Notes: a model not told the origin generated them from the letters alone. Shown: positions 11,290 through 23,506, numbered from the stretch's first letter. The stretch: 64,000 nucleotides of DNA from Earliella scabrosa (GCA_022605405.1 JABYQQ010000018.1:1094831-1158830), one strand, 5' to 3'. Translations and numbers: made by a program.

Positions 11290-14200
11290 ATGATCTCGCC
11301 CAACGGGGGACGCAAACGCAAAGGTCAAGCTGCAGGTCATTTCTCTGCCCATGACCTCCTCATTGGCAGCCGTGCGTCAACCTCGGGACACAAGCGCGCC
11401 CGCACGAACGCCACGCATGCGCCTCAGCCACGACCTCCGCCTCCTCAACTATTTCGCAAGCCCGACAATAAAGCAGTCACGCTACCGCAACTGACCTCGG
11501 ATGCTGGGCAGTCTGCCCCTCAGCACGAGCCCACCCGGGCTCTGCGAAACGTAGCCAACGGGACGACTACCATGCCACCGGCGCCCGTTGGTCAACCTTC
11601 AATTCGCAGAAACATCCAGGAGCCTCAGGAGGTTTCTACGGCTGCCAGAAAGTCTAATCCCATCGCTACCGCCGCTGCGTCTGGAACATGTGGCCATGAG
11701 GGATCCGACGCTTGCCCAGCAAACGGCACTCATGCGCCCAACACGCGAAGCCCAACGGAAGGCAATCGCCCAAAAGCCAAGGTTAACAACACCATTGTGA
11801 GCAACCGCACCGCACGAACTGATCTTATACTGCGCTAACACTTACTCATGAAGCCCCCATCAGCCCGTAACGCGGACTTCTTAGACAAACACGCACGTCA
11901 GGCTCTGGAAGAGATACTCGACCACGAGAGGCCCCCCCAGATCGATGAGACCTGCACTTCATGCTCGCACCCCTTTCTCTCATCTGGCTCGTCCGTGGAC
12001 CCCTCGTCAGCACGATACCGCTGTCCCGAGTGCTTCTCGATGCCTCACCTCTGCGCCCCGTGTGTTCTCAAAGTTCACGCGTTCTCACCTTTCCATCGGC
12101 TGCAGCGATGGGACCCAGACCAAGGGTTCTGGCACAAGGCGAGCGCAGCAGAACTAGGACTCGTGCTATATGCCGGTCATGGTGGTCGGGCATGCCCGCT
12201 GATCTCGCGCCCACCGAGAGCAATGGTGATTGCCCACGCCCACGGGCTGACCAAGTTCCCCGTCAGTTTCTGCGAATGCACGCACCCAGAAGCACCACGG
12301 AAGAGTGCAACCTCCCACGGCCACTCTGCACCGGCGCACGGTCACACTGCCAGTGGCGCTCTTCGCGTTTCGGAAGCGATGCAGCTGCTTCGTCTGGGAC
12401 TTTACCCCGCGAGTTGGTCGCTTCCACGGACGGCGTTCACGCTGGACCTCATGCGCGACTTCCACCTGCTTTCGCTGCAGGGCAATCTCACCGCACAGGA
12501 CTTCTGCACCTACCTGGCACGCTGTACGGACAACGTTCGTACACAAGACGTCCCTGTGAGTCAGCGTGAATGCCTGCTAAACCCGTCATTAACCGTTACC
12601 CTAGGATCGATATCGCGAGTTCATGGCGTCGATGCGAGAGTTCTCGTTCTTGCGGGCCTGCAAGCGCGCCGCGCAGCAGCCTACACGCCAGCTGCCCCCG
12701 CGCAGTCTTGCGGTGCTATGTCCGGCTTGCCCGCAGCCGGGAATGAACATGCGCCCAGGGTGGGAGAAACGCCTTGCCAAATTTGGGTGCGTTGCAAACG
12801 CGTGGATGGATTGAATGTCCTCGCTCCCTCACATGTAGACCCCCACAGCTATCTCGATGCTTTGTACTACGCCATAGACGGCAACTACCATCAGCACCAA
12901 CGCAAGAAGCCACTGGATCCGAACGATTTTGCGCTGACGCTGGGGGCCGCGTACTTCGCGAACGAACAAGACTTTCGCGCATATGTTTCGCTCATGGGTG
13001 AGGTGCCGCCTGAGGTGAGCTCTACCTCTGGGATTCACGATTGAGACTCATGCGGAATGCGACCGTCTAGGAGAGCACCTGTAATAAATTTGGGGCCATC
13101 GGCCCGGGAGGGTATACGCACCCTGTCAGTGGCATTCTAGCGCTATCGTGTCGTCATGAATTGTTGCTGCCGCAGTCCATCATAGACTTAATCAGCAACG
13201 AGAAGTGAGTAGTCCTCCCGTGATCGCGCAACTATCGTGCAGTAGTGACTTCTCCGATAGAGCGTATATTGTCGATTTCGCTGTAGTTTCAGCTGCACAG
13301 CCGTACGTCACCCTCAAGCTTTTCAAACAGTACTACGACGTGGGATGTCAATACATGGTGCGATTCCCGTTGCGCATGAAGTCGATGGCGAAGCACTTGC
13401 CTGCCCTCAGCTCAATCTCTACGGTCGACCTACCTACGATCCACAGTGCCGTGCCGGCGTTCCATCAATATGCCCATCGCGAGCAATGTCAATCATTTCA
13501 GTCACCGAACTGCCTTCCTGGAAGCGGTAAGTACGACGGGGAGACGAATGAACGGAAATGGAACCAGACGAACATCGCAGCGTTGCGAGCCCGCGAGATG
13601 GTATCGGGTGGGCGTCACGATTTCATCAATGACCTGCTCTCCGACTTGAACATTCGTAATGTGCATGGAATTGGTGAGCCCATCATTGCGGCTGTGGGCA
13701 CTAAGGTGTCTCTGACGTGTGCGCGGCAGCCCAAGTTCTAGTGCACAAACACGATGACGCCATGAAATATCTGACCGAGGCAGAAGAATACCTGACGAGC
13801 GTGGAGGATGGCATCCCGGCGAATGTTCTACGTAAGTGGGTCGAGGAGGAGGACATATGGCTCGCGCGAGTGGTCGATATGCGCAATCACAAGACTCTCG
13901 ACAATCCTTTTGTCGCCCCCAAGGCAGAAAGTACGTCCTGATTACTACATGACTCCACATACTGACGCCGTCATGTTAGTGCTGTCGAAGGCGAGCATCA
14001 GTGATAGTCTCAAGGCCTCCACGTTGCAAGAAGCGAGTACCTATGGAATGGAACTAGTCGGAGCCATCGAAGGAATGCTTGACCTGGAGCATGAAAGGTG
14101 AGATCACGACGTAGCCGGAAGACTTTCTACCAATTCTAATAAGGGGGTTGTGACTATTAGAAGCGAGTTGCTCGACAAGGTTCACAGCATCGATCACACC

Positions 14201-15486
14201 AAGGCCAGACAATGTTCCGCACTAGCTGCCCGAGTTCACGCCTTCACCACCAAAGCTCAAATGTGCGATGACATATACTGTCGCTATGTCAATCCGTTTG
14301 TCGCACAGGCGTATCAAGACGTAGTCGGACGCCAGCAGACACCCGCAGCCCCGCAGCCGAGCTTGACACCGTCAGCGCCTTCTCCGCAGGCCCATATCCA
14401 CCCTTCCGCGGAGAGCCACGAGTCATGCCCGTCCCACGATGCAGTAGAGGGAGGAGTTCAGGACCCGCCGCTGGCTCTGCCCGTGTCTCTTCCCTGGCGG
14501 GACCTGGAGGACGATCAGCTGTGCGGTATTCCAACAAGTGCTGCCGCGCCAGCGCGCGCGAAGTTGACTGATACGATGCTCCTGACGATGGAGCGAGAGT
14601 TGGACGACATCGACATCTACCTTCCTTCGCTCTACCACAGTCTGATTCGCAAACATCCGGCATTGCAGGCCGCTGTCGAAGTGGAGCGCAAACTGCGCGA
14701 AGGGCAAGCGCACGACGCTCTCAACAACCTCCGCCTAGCGCTGATGGCTAGTTATAGCCTCAAGGACCTCGCGACCCAGGGCGCGGGTCAGGCGCATGGG
14801 CAGCGCGTTCGCGATTTGGAACAAACTCATAGAAAGGCAGGCAACAAGGCGAGGGATGAATACCGTCAAATCCGCAATACAATGATCGTTTTGGGTATGC
14901 CGCGCGCGGACAAGACCTTCCCTGAGCTCATGGACGCCGACTGCCAAGCCATCGCGGAGAGTCGCCATAGAGGCGAGAGTCGCACCACGCGCAGCTGGCT
15001 ATGGGCAGATCTGTCAATTCTCTTGCGAAATCTAGACTCTGGTGTGAAGACGTTCATGATCAAACGTGAGGGACTGACTCCATAGACTCAAGGAGGCTAA
15101 GGCTCACTTGTCGGACTAGATTCACGACCCCATTGGTTCCGATGTCGTGCGGCGAAAGCACGTTGGGAGGAAGAAGTATTCTTGAAGCGCGAAGAAATGT
15201 ACCGAACACTGTTGTTCTTCCGACGAGGCATCGACAGCTGGACAAGCGAAGCGCAGGCCGCAAGCGAGGGGGGGCGTCTCGGTGCTGCGGTGTATTCTCG
15301 ACGGTACGAGCGCGTTTGTCTGCAGATGATTACCCGTGCAACTCAATGTATATTAGACAGGCGCATCGCTATCACCGATTACTGGCCGGTGCGCAACAAC
15401 TCTATCCGCGAGAGGTCTACGAGGTGAGCGGTCAAGAAGATAGCGTGCGCTCTTACTCAACTTGTACCACTAGACGCAAGGATTGA
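11290..15486 (+). CDS. KDZ-superfamily transposase with CxC2 cysteine cluster
   Basis: An 11-exon model keeps frame at every junction: 11290-11796, 11854-12555, 12605-12786, 12849-13014, 13071-13204, 13243-13673, 13730-13930, 13980-14097, 14161-15065, 15120-15423, 15474-15486. It gives about 1220 residues with no internal stop. Residues 1-170 are basic, Ser/Pro-rich and probably disordered. The CxC2-like cluster follows at about 203-309 (CTSC, CPEC, CAPC, H-rich, CECTHPE). KDZ hallmarks come next: DRYREFM, LCPACPQPGMN, YAIDGNYHQHQR, ESTCNKF, CRHE, YDVGCQY (Asp about 596), DGETNERKW (about 662), REMVSGGRHD. The C-terminal part has LREGQAHDALNNLR, RSWLW and ARWEEEV...EEM, as in the family. The RNase H-like core should cut and join transposon ends in the nucleus. 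I found no flanking inverted repeats, so the element's limits are unknown. The exon-6 start could be 13246. Confidence 0.88.
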
Positions 15487-15900
15487 ACTGAGAACACTTT
15501 GCTTTGACTGGTAGCGTAGGCGTGCTGCGTAAAACTGCGCGCATTGTGTTCTCTCTCCTGTTATGAACATCTATTGATCCTCGAGATGGGACGTAGCACT
15601 AGTCGGCGGCGAGGGGCCCGCAATGTTTGAACAAGTTGATGACGACAGTCCCAGACAACCACTACAAATCCATAACGTGATCTGAACTACCGGCATGAGC
15701 ACACTGATAGGATGCAAGACCACTGCATATGAGCTTGTACGTATATGAACCCTGACAGCGCTTCCGACACATTACCAAGGCAACTGCGACGGATTGCGCG
15801 CGCGGTTGCCAATGGCCTGCATTCGTGGAGTTCTGAGGAGCGATTGATTCAGTTAGAGGGAATGCATACATGAAGCCGAATGAGGGTCTCACCTTCTCGT
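15487..15900. other. Intergenic, no gene seen
   Basis: Lies between the convergent ends of the KDZ gene and the minus-strand gene ending at 15901. It should carry both 3' ends. No repeat or terminal inverted repeat was recognised. Confidence 0.35.
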
Positions 15901-16860
15901 TCACGACGTATTCCTACGAGAGTGGGTCACGGCGGCGGGGTCCAACCAAGCGTGGCCGCGGTGACACAAAGGCGAACACATAGGCCCGCCCCTCCTCCAC
16001 CTGGTGATAGAGTCCACGAGAACACGAGGCACTCCTTCACCGGGCAACCGACCGCGCACCGGGGCGATTGGGCCACAGAGGCAATGCGAATCGCCAAATG
16101 ACCGGATGACGGCATAACAGGTGGGCGATCTTCGTCCTGCGCACTCTCCATGTCCCGGCAGGTCTTCGTAGAAGAGCGCGGCGTCCCATCCCATATCCTC
16201 CCAGCCTTCAATAGCCTCCTGGGTGTCTGGGTACGGCTGTCCACGTTCGTTCATGTGAGTGGGGTTCCATAGAATGCATCTATCCCGCACGAGGGCAGCG
16301 TATGCCACGCAAAACGACGCAGGCGAGATGTATGTGAACAGGGCTGTGTTCCACTCGGAAGTCAGCGGGAGGAGAGGGGACGAGCTGGTACTTTGAAAGA
16401 CGTTGACGACGCGATCCGCTTGCGAGTTGGTGAGGGTGGTGACGTGTGCCACGCCATTAGGCAGAGCTTCCGGCGCATGGTTGTCAGGTGGAACGAGTGT
16501 GTAGTGGTGGACGCTTTCGAGATGAACGACGACATCGGCATAGGATTGATGCGGCGTGTAGACATCAGCGTATGGAGGACACGGATAATCAGGGTATAGC
16601 GCGGCCAGCGCAGCCTCCCCCCCGACTACTGCAGCGCTTTGCGCGAACTGAGCGACAAGGGACTGCCGGTCTTCCACAAAGTGGCCGAGAAGGCGAGTGA
16701 ATCGCCCACTCAGCTCAGCGGACGCATATCGGTCGCCTATTTCGGAAGTCGCACGCAGATTGAGCAACCCTTCGGCATCACAGTGGGAAATGACTTGCAT
16801 GGCCACGTCGGGGACAAGGACGCCGAATAGAGGGGGGGGCGGGTATGCAGCGGAAGACAT
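15901..16860 (-). CDS. F-box/nucleotidyltransferase-like family protein
   Basis: A single 319-codon frame starting MSSAAYPPPP. Residues 10-45 (VLVPDVAMQVISHCDAEGLL) fit an F-box-like helical start. A block at about 75-100 (AAVVGGEAAL...YADVYTP) aligns with the GS-x-AL...DLDVYV block of the paralogue at 38670-39692. A later block, FCVAYAALVRDRCIL, aligns with the YP-LT-RR block of the others. The GS and DxD residues expected of a Pol-beta-type nucleotidyltransferase are not kept, so I expect no catalysis. One of four paralogues in the window. The family is common in Agaricomycetes and unnamed as far as I know; a role as an F-box adaptor is inference. The last ~90 residues are Arg- and Cys-rich and may be divergent. 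Confidence 0.65.
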   Translation of the reverse strand: MSSAAYPPPPLFGVLVPDVAMQVISHCDAEGLLNLRATSEIGDRYASAELSGRFTRLLGHFVEDRQSLVAQFAQSAAVVGGEAALAALYPDYPCPPYADVYTPHQSYADVVVHLESVHHYTLVPPDNHAPEALPNGVAHVTTLTNSQADRVVNVFQSTSSSPLLPLTSEWNTALFTYISPASFCVAYAALVRDRCILWNPTHMNERGQPYPDTQEAIEGWEDMGWDAALFYEDLPGHGECAGRRSPTCYAVIRSFGDSHCLCGPIAPVRGRLPGEGVPRVLVDSITRWRRGGPMCSPLCHRGHAWLDPAAVTHSRRNTS

Positions 16861-17356
16861 GGTCAGAAGCCTGCGAGCGGCCGAGTCAGAGGAGTCACTG
16901 CGAAAGTAGTAACACCTAGGACATACAGGGAGCGTGGGAAGCCAGTGTTCAAGCCTGAGGTCTTAGCCGGGCATCTCAGAGCGCACACAGACAGAGGTAC
17001 ATACGTACAACCCTCGCCCTCAGCCCAATATTGTCTTCGTGAATTGCGCGGCGTAAGTAGACGGCAAGTGGACTCGGCGCGCGCAAGCCTATCAAGTACG
17101 GCAATCTCGTGGGAGGATCTGGGGCGGCGCCAGAGATCTACATAGACGCCGGTCCCTGTTCCCTCTTGCTCCCTTACCACCAGTAGACCCAGAACGTCGG
17201 ATCGCAGCCGCCGCTTCAGGCAAGTAACAGCGAGCGACTCTCGCCAAAGCGATAGACTTAAGTATGTTAGCCTCGAGACCGTAACATGCGCCCGTCCCCG
17301 TCCCCATCCCCATCCCAATCCCCGTCGCCAAGGCATCTGCTCATTTGCATCGCGCG

Positions 17357-19277
17357 ATGGCTCGAACGAAGCGTAACGCAACCCGCCAACGAGCAAGCCG
17401 TTCTCCTCCCACTCGCGGTAAGCTCAAACTCATGCCCAGCCCATCCCTTCCTTGTTTTCCTCATAGACAACGACGATGACAGTGCCGGTCAAGAAAACTC
17501 GAAGCGCACGGAGTAGGAAGCCAGTCTCGGATGACTCATCCGACGAGGAGCTCGCGGAGCTATACTCGCGAAGCAAACGCGCCCGTGCGAGCAGAAGACC
17601 TGCGCGTACGAGTCGCACGCGCCAGGCTTCACCGTCGAAGGTGGCAGGTAAGTCATTCTGCGTGCGTGTGCGGGTTCACATGTTGATATTCCGTCCTCGC
17701 TTGCAGTCGACGAAGACACCGGGGGGCTTGTGAGTACCGGATCCGGCGTTAGAGTATACCAGAGCGACACGGGCTGCGAGGCTGACGGGGATACAGTGGA
17801 TCAGGTACGTTGAGCTGGTGGTTTGATACGCGCCAGACTAACCATGCATGACAGTACTGTTGCCTATGTCAGAACGGTGGCAACGTTATAGGATGCGACT
17901 CCTGCAATCGGGTGATCTGCAGTTTCCATATGCCGATGGCGGAGACCTTGTCGCCCGCAGAGGTCGTTATGCTGGTATACCGTTGTCCCTCCTGCCATAT
18001 CCGAGGCGATCATAAGGCCAAGACCCACACGCCCTACTTCGTACGTTGAAAAGATATGCGTATGAACGTCTACTAATCCCCTTGGACATAGGGTTGGTAC
18101 AGGCGCGTTGGGGAGACGCTGGTCCCCTTCTTCGAAGATTGGATCAACATACGGGGGCTGAACGGGCGGCCGCAACACGCCCGAGTCGACACATCTCCCG
18201 TGGTGATTGTGCACGTACGTTTGGCATCGCTGGAAGAAGCGGGAACCCCTGCACGGCTGGCGTACGGTGCCCTGCAAGCGTACTTCACCGGCCCGCACGC
18301 CTCAAGACTTGTCTACATTGACGCGCCGTACAATATCAGCTGCGTTGAGGACTCGGAGAAATACAAGGCCAGCCTCACAGACGCTTTGGGTGTTCTCGAC
18401 AGGTGAGAAGGTGACACATTGATCTCAGGGATGGTGGCTGACGGTGCGCCGCAGGTTCACGGCCGCGAGAGTGCTCTTCTTCATCTACACGCACGCTGAG
18501 ACCTCCAGCGGAGACCTGTTCTACGACGATAGCACCTCGGCCGCTAGTGCTGATCAGGTATGCATCGTGTGCCGACTCTCGCATTTGTCTGAGCTGAATG
18601 GGAGCCTGAGCAGTGGTGGGACGACGTGATACCGCACAAGCTCCAGGAAGCGGGCAAGGACCACAACGTCACTTTGGTCATGTTGTGTTGTGGGGCCATG
18701 TTAGCGTTTCGCGACAAGTTTGCGGCACACGTGCGTAGAGCGGAGCGGTGGGTACAACCATTGTTGAGTGCCGAGGTTGAGGCTGATGAAGCTGGACAGC
18801 ATGCGAGTCCAGAACGCGCTGGCGTTTGGCTCAACCACGTTGCAGGCGGCGCTCGGAGCGCCATTCTTCGTCGCATTCGTGCATCGGGTGTACATCGAAG
18901 GAGTCCCACTAGATGAGGCGCACCTCGGTGATCTGCTGGGCAGCTCGCTCTATCTGGCCCGTCATACGCCCGTGATCGTACTGACACGCTCGTCTGCGGA
19001 GCGTACTGCTCGCGAAGACGTCGTGTCCCTCACGGTGACGCAGTACCTGTGGTCGCACCCGACTATCCGGCCATGGGGGAGCGCTCTTCCATTACAATGT
19101 CCTACCTGCGGCGGTCTCAGCTCCTTCAAGTGCACCCAAGGGCCTGGCGGAGCGACTGTGAGCACCTGCCTCGTTCCTGGGTGCATGTACAAGCGTACCT
19201 ACGAGAAGCCAGCTACTGTCAACTTCCTGAAGGGCGGGGAAGGAGGGCGGTGGATGACGAGGCTGCTTAATCCTTGA
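17357..19277 (+). CDS. PHD-like finger protein with possible His/Cys hydrolase domain
   Basis: An eight-exon model (17357-17417, 17483-17647, 17707-17804, 17855-18040, 18092-18402, 18455-18557, 18614-18747, 18800-19277) keeps frame throughout: 511 residues. Residues 1-75 are very basic and Ser-rich, suggesting nuclear targeting and DNA or chromatin contact. A PHD-like cysteine cluster spans about 109-150 (YCCLCQNGGNVIGCDSC, then CSFH, then CPSC). The middle part alternates predicted strands and helices. It holds FFIYTH (His287) followed by a Gly-Asp, and LVMLCCG (Cys333/334), the order seen in caspase-clan and CHAT proteases. The C-terminus has a second cysteine cluster (CPTC at ~453, then C...C). 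Similar proteins occur in Agaricomycetes, but I know no named function. The gene sits 1.9 kb from the KDZ gene on the same strand, with the F-box-like gene between them. Confidence 0.7.
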
Positions 19278-20194
19278 CGTCACAGCTCGTTCTGCCGGTC
19301 TCATGTAACCTTGTGCCGTTCTTAACGTACCATCAATAAATTAATGAACTTCGCATTCAAGGCTCCCACATGCAAGCGGTATGTCATACAACACGAGTCC
19401 GTCATACACAGGCAAGAAGGTACCGTTGCGGAGTGGTACTATTGGATCACGTCATAGTGTTTGCCGGCCGCGGACCTTCTGCGTAGCCGAAGAACCTCAA
19501 AAGATGCTACCGATGACTACAATCGGAGGTGATACGAGGATGTCCGAGGTAAGTAGATGTCCGAGGCAAGTACACGGCCGTCGTCATCCCGACGAGGATC
19601 AAGGACGAGGCCCCTCGATACCCCGTGGCATGAGGCTAATACACGGCCGACTGTCGCATGGTAGAAGCTTGTAAAGTCGGGTAACGTCAAAGAAAATACC
19701 GAGCGCTACGAGCCTGGACACAGGTTTCCGGATCCCAAGCCGGGGTTGGGGTATAAGCTGGTATAAGCTCGCCGCGCCGCCGCCAAAGATACTACCAAGC
19801 GTCAGGGTGGAAGTAACCACGATGCCCCATGGGCTTGACGGCAGCATCACCCGACTAGAACGGCGTGGATCTGAGGCGGTCGTTTGAGGACTGCGGTTCG
19901 TGCTGGCCTGTGCCTGATTCGTGAATCACCGCGACCTGTCGAACGTACGGGGTCAGCGGCCAGTTGATAGTCAGGATAGTGCGAGCCCGCGAGAGTTGCA
20001 GGAGTCGTGAATGTCTGAAAGAGCTCGAGTAGCAGAGTTACATGTCAGATCACGGCCCTGGTGGCCAGGGATGGGTGAGCGGAAACTTGGAAGCGACATT
20101 GCACTCATACATCGTACGAACATAACTGAGGGTTCGTGGGGCACGGGAGCGGCAAAGGTTGATACAAATAGCACATCGTACAGGACGTACATCA
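19278..20194. other. Intergenic, no gene seen
   Basis: Lies between the convergent ends of the PHD-like gene and a minus-strand small gene. Short open frames here lack introns, motifs or homology that I recognise. A small direct repeat of ggatgtccgaggYaagta occurs near 19540-19572. Confidence 0.35.
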
Positions 20195-20716
20195 TCATTG
20201 GGGCCGACAAAAGTCTGTGGATGGCACCGAGCGAGGCGCTGCGGGACACCCGACGGCGAGCTCTCGCTGCCACCAACAATCACACCGAACCCTCCACTCC
20301 TTCAAGGCCTCGTTGGCCTGCTTGCGCTTCTCATCTGCGTCCCAAAATAACTCCGCAAACTCGCGGCCCACGTGCTGTGATGTGCGCAACATCCGTTGGA
20401 GCTCTGTAATGCGCCTCTCAGATCGCTGGAGTTCACCGTGCAGCGATCGTAGTTCGGCTGCGAATATGTTGGCTAGAGCTATATGTCTCGCGTCAGCAAT
20501 ATCTCTCGATGATAGGGTGGTGCTCTACGCACCGTTACTCCACGCCAGGCAGGCATCACAGCCCGCAAGTTCGATGTGAGGACGCCCCGGGCTACTGGGT
20601 CCATCCTGAGGAGCTGGAGGTGATGCCACCAGACGCACGGTGATAGTATGGGCTCTGCATTGCGTGTCAACCTTTGCTACTACCCTAACACCACCGACGC
20701 CACGTACTGGCCACAT
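20195..20716 (-). CDS. Small coiled-coil protein with CxxC motif
   Basis: Two exons (20716-20533 and 20478-20195) join in frame across a 54-nt intron (gtgcgt...catatag), giving 155 residues. After a Pro/Ser-rich start comes GCDACLAWSN, then a long charged heptad-like helix (AAELRSLHGELQRSERRITELQRML and onward, about 65 residues), then RCDCWW. The layout of a CxxC followed by a coiled coil matches short uncharacterised Agaricomycete proteins often found beside larger cysteine-cluster genes. The start is uncertain: the frame is open upstream to 21034, so further 5' coding is possible. It may bind a partner through the coil; no direct evidence. Confidence 0.5.
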
Positions 20717-21294
20717 GGGAACACAACGCTGAGCGATGACATAGCGAAGCGGCAGAGTGGGGTTACGGGCAAACCGTGGGGACGAGGTTGGGACGGTCCA
20801 CAAGAAGAAGTCTGAGGAGAGGAGGAGGGCCGAAGGAGGCGTGAACCTGCCCTTGGGCCTCGTGTAAATAATAGCAAATAATTGCCTTATGAGGCAGTTA
20901 GTTAGCGAGAAGGCGGTTCGGGATTCGCTCAATGTATAACCCTGCGCACTCGCAAACGCCAACGAGTTTGCGGCCCCAGATAACAGTGCTTGATGGTAGC
21001 TCCGGAGTGAGGCAGTTAGCCAGGCCGCATGCACGAAGAAATAACGGGACCACCATTCAGGTATGTGGATGTCGCGAGAAGTACGGCACCGACGGGGCGT
21101 GGCAGATCCCTAGATCACATTGCAAGTCCGAGTGTGCCTTCAAGCGAAGCCAATCTTCTCCGATGGGTGCGGCGTGGTTTCTTGATAAGAGGCACCGATT
21201 TCAAGACTTGTCTTGGCCCCGCTTCCCTCCCATCTTGCGACGTGGTCTGGCACGATCCCTCACTGTCGAACTCTCCCTCAAAGACCCAATCCGG

Positions 21295-22060
21295 ATGGCT
21301 CAACCCATACTCATAGACTGGAATGGCCCCACGGCATGGGTACGTCCGCGCCTCGGTGTGGCACCCGAGGGCGACGAAGACGACACCCCCCAGGCTCCTA
21401 TACCATTTGAGCTTCGACTCGACGCTCTGCCATTATTCCGTGGCAATACCATCGTGCATACGGAGGTTGCAATCGTCGTACAAGGCGGCGACGAGTGCGC
21501 TGTGGTGAGTCATATCATCAGATATTGTCCGGACCCGGAGGCAAATGGATGAGGTATTCCTAGGCGCAATTGGTGACATCTCACCTGTCGAAGCTGGTGA
21601 CCACTGGACCGGACGTATGGAGGGAGCATTGGAGCCGAATCGAGCGCAGCGCACTCTGGCCACGGATGTCTGACGGGCAGGCTAGCACTGTGCGTACGAT
21701 GCTCGAGTTCTATGCCTGGGCTGCGGAGCATCCAGACCGAGTGGCACCAGTCTGGCGGGAGATCTGTGAGTTCGTCACGTTGACGGCTACGGCCGGAAGT
21801 GTGCAGAGAGCGCAGGATTGCCCGATAGAAACGGAGGTACTGCTCTACAATATCACGTCCTTGATATCCGCGCGTTTTCCGGTGAGTTAACATGCCCCTG
21901 CGAACCTCATGCTGGTCTAACTGTGGGCCTTTCTCAGGTCGAATTCCCTCCTCTGCCATTCCCGCTGGGAGCAGGAGACCACAATGAGGCAGACGCAGAG
22001 TCAGAGGTGACGGGGGAGGGGGCCTCGGACGGCGAGGAGACGGCTGCGGCGGGACAGTGA
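21295..22060 (+). CDS. Unknown protein, 216 residues
   Basis: Three exons (21295-21504, 21564-21881, 21938-22060) join in phase 0 across introns of 59 and 56 nt with good gtgagt donors. The start MAQPILIDWNG is the first plausible ATG, though the frame is open further upstream to 20932. The middle is helical with conserved-looking Trp residues (VWREHW, FYAWAAEHPDRVAPVWREI). The C-terminus is very acidic (VTGEGASDGEE). No cysteine cluster or catalytic motif is seen. It lies between two small coiled-coil genes, in a cluster of short multi-exon genes following the KDZ gene. Confidence 0.5.
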
Positions 22061-22314
22061 TAGGCCAGCCCCTGCCAGAACACTAGATATCATGCTGTAC
22101 AGCGGATGAATGGGTTCGAATTGTCGCATGCGATCAGATAGATGTCCGGGAAAGGATATGAGAACTACTCCGGAAGGCCGAGTGGTGTGGTGGTTGAGCG
22201 GATGCGTTTTAGGGGACCCCCAGCATCTAGGCACGCGCAGACTTGGCGCCTATAGCATATATATTAATATGCAACTCGTCGATCGTGCAGGTAGCACGAA
22301 ACTTACGCACCAGT

Positions 22315-22643
22315 ATGAGCCACCAGGCCGACGACACCGAGCACGAGATGATGGAGCATCGGGAGGCAGACCAGAGTGAGCATCCAGCCCCATCAGGCGT
22401 TGTTATACTCTGACAAATTCTTGTAGTCACCGTTCTACGTCTTCAGAGACTACGTACAAGCATTCGTATTCAACGTCTGGATGAGGAACTGAAACTGCTG
22501 GAAGAGAATGTACGGCGGACGCAGAGGTGGTTGTCCCTGCAGCGAGTCGTCCTAGGTGAGTTGATCGGATGACTACAACATATACGAACGCTGCCCTGAC
22601 TGTGCCGAATACAGCACAACTTCGACGTGAGATCGGCGAGTAG
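22315..22643 (+). CDS. Very small coiled-coil protein, 72 residues
   Basis: Three exons (22315-22375, 22427-22555, 22615-22643) join in frame across introns of 51 and 59 nt. The protein starts MSHQADDTEHEMMEH and is almost entirely a charged heptad helix (RIQRLDEELKLLEENVRRTQRWL) ending LRREIGE. Exons this short would be missed by simple frame scanning. Donors (gtgagc, gtgagt) and acceptors (ttgtag, tacag) are typical for the window. It could dimerise with other coiled-coil proteins of the cluster; function unknown. Confidence 0.5.
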
Positions 22644-23506
22644 AACAATTAGGGGACTTAGTGCGCGCGGGCAACCAAGGGAGGAGAGAAAGCGCGTGGA
22701 GCCCTTGTACATCGTCGCGGGGTCATGTGAGCCTTGGCTGGAAACAATGGAATATGGTTCGCGCAAAGTGACTACTACATGATATTACACGTCAGAACCA
22801 TCCACGTTCCCCGGGGCAAGGGCGGCTACGATCCCGAAGGGAACCGATAAGGTATAGCAAGAACTTCGCATGAAGAGGACAGTCTTCATGCGGGTGTTCA
22901 CGAACGGTGGGTTCTAGGACTACGCACCGAATACATGAACGTCGGCATCCCCCGAGCACGGCCGCGCATGAACTTAGAGGGGCTTATTTCGAGGATGCTG
23001 GGAGAGATGGGCGAGGGGGTCCGTATCCGGCCATCGGAAGAGCGGCGGGTCACGGTTGAAAGAGTCACCTGCTAAAAATCAGGCCACGATACAAACACGA
23101 GGATTGGTGAACACTTCGCAGTGGTGACAGTGAAGGAAAGCAACACTTGCCGTAATGTCTCGAGAGGCGAGATCGCTTGAGTGCTAGTTGGCGAACAAAC
23201 TTCTGAAGTACTCAGGGTCTGCGTAACGGGGGGGACGTGAGTTGTTATGAATACGCCACGTGGACTCGTCTGTACATACACTGTGTGGACGAGGGTGACA
23301 GACGAACTACGGAGGATGAGGGTGGAGGACGCTGCGAGGATAGAAGGGGAGAGAGAGAGGAGTGCGCGGAGCCTGAATCGGAGACGACTAACCCTGCACA
23401 TGGTGTCAACAATCCCACGATGTCACGTGGCATTCAACCGCCTGTAAGCTTAAAGTAGCTCTCGACGTTCCACCGACGTTGACGCTGACCACTTCCTCCC
23501 TACCGT
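22644..23506. other. Intergenic, no gene seen
   Basis: No gene recognised up to the left edge of the foldback element at 23514. Confidence 0.35.

Noticed and set aside
13526..13535. GTAAGT inside KDZ exon 6 as an intron donor
   Set aside because: Reading through keeps the family motif GKYDGETNERKW in frame, so splicing here would destroy the catalytic region.
22100..22140. GGTTCGAATTG as a tRNA B-box
   Set aside because: No A-box or cloverleaf could be built around it; the same holds for GGTTCGAAC-like words near 11062. I found no tRNA in the window.
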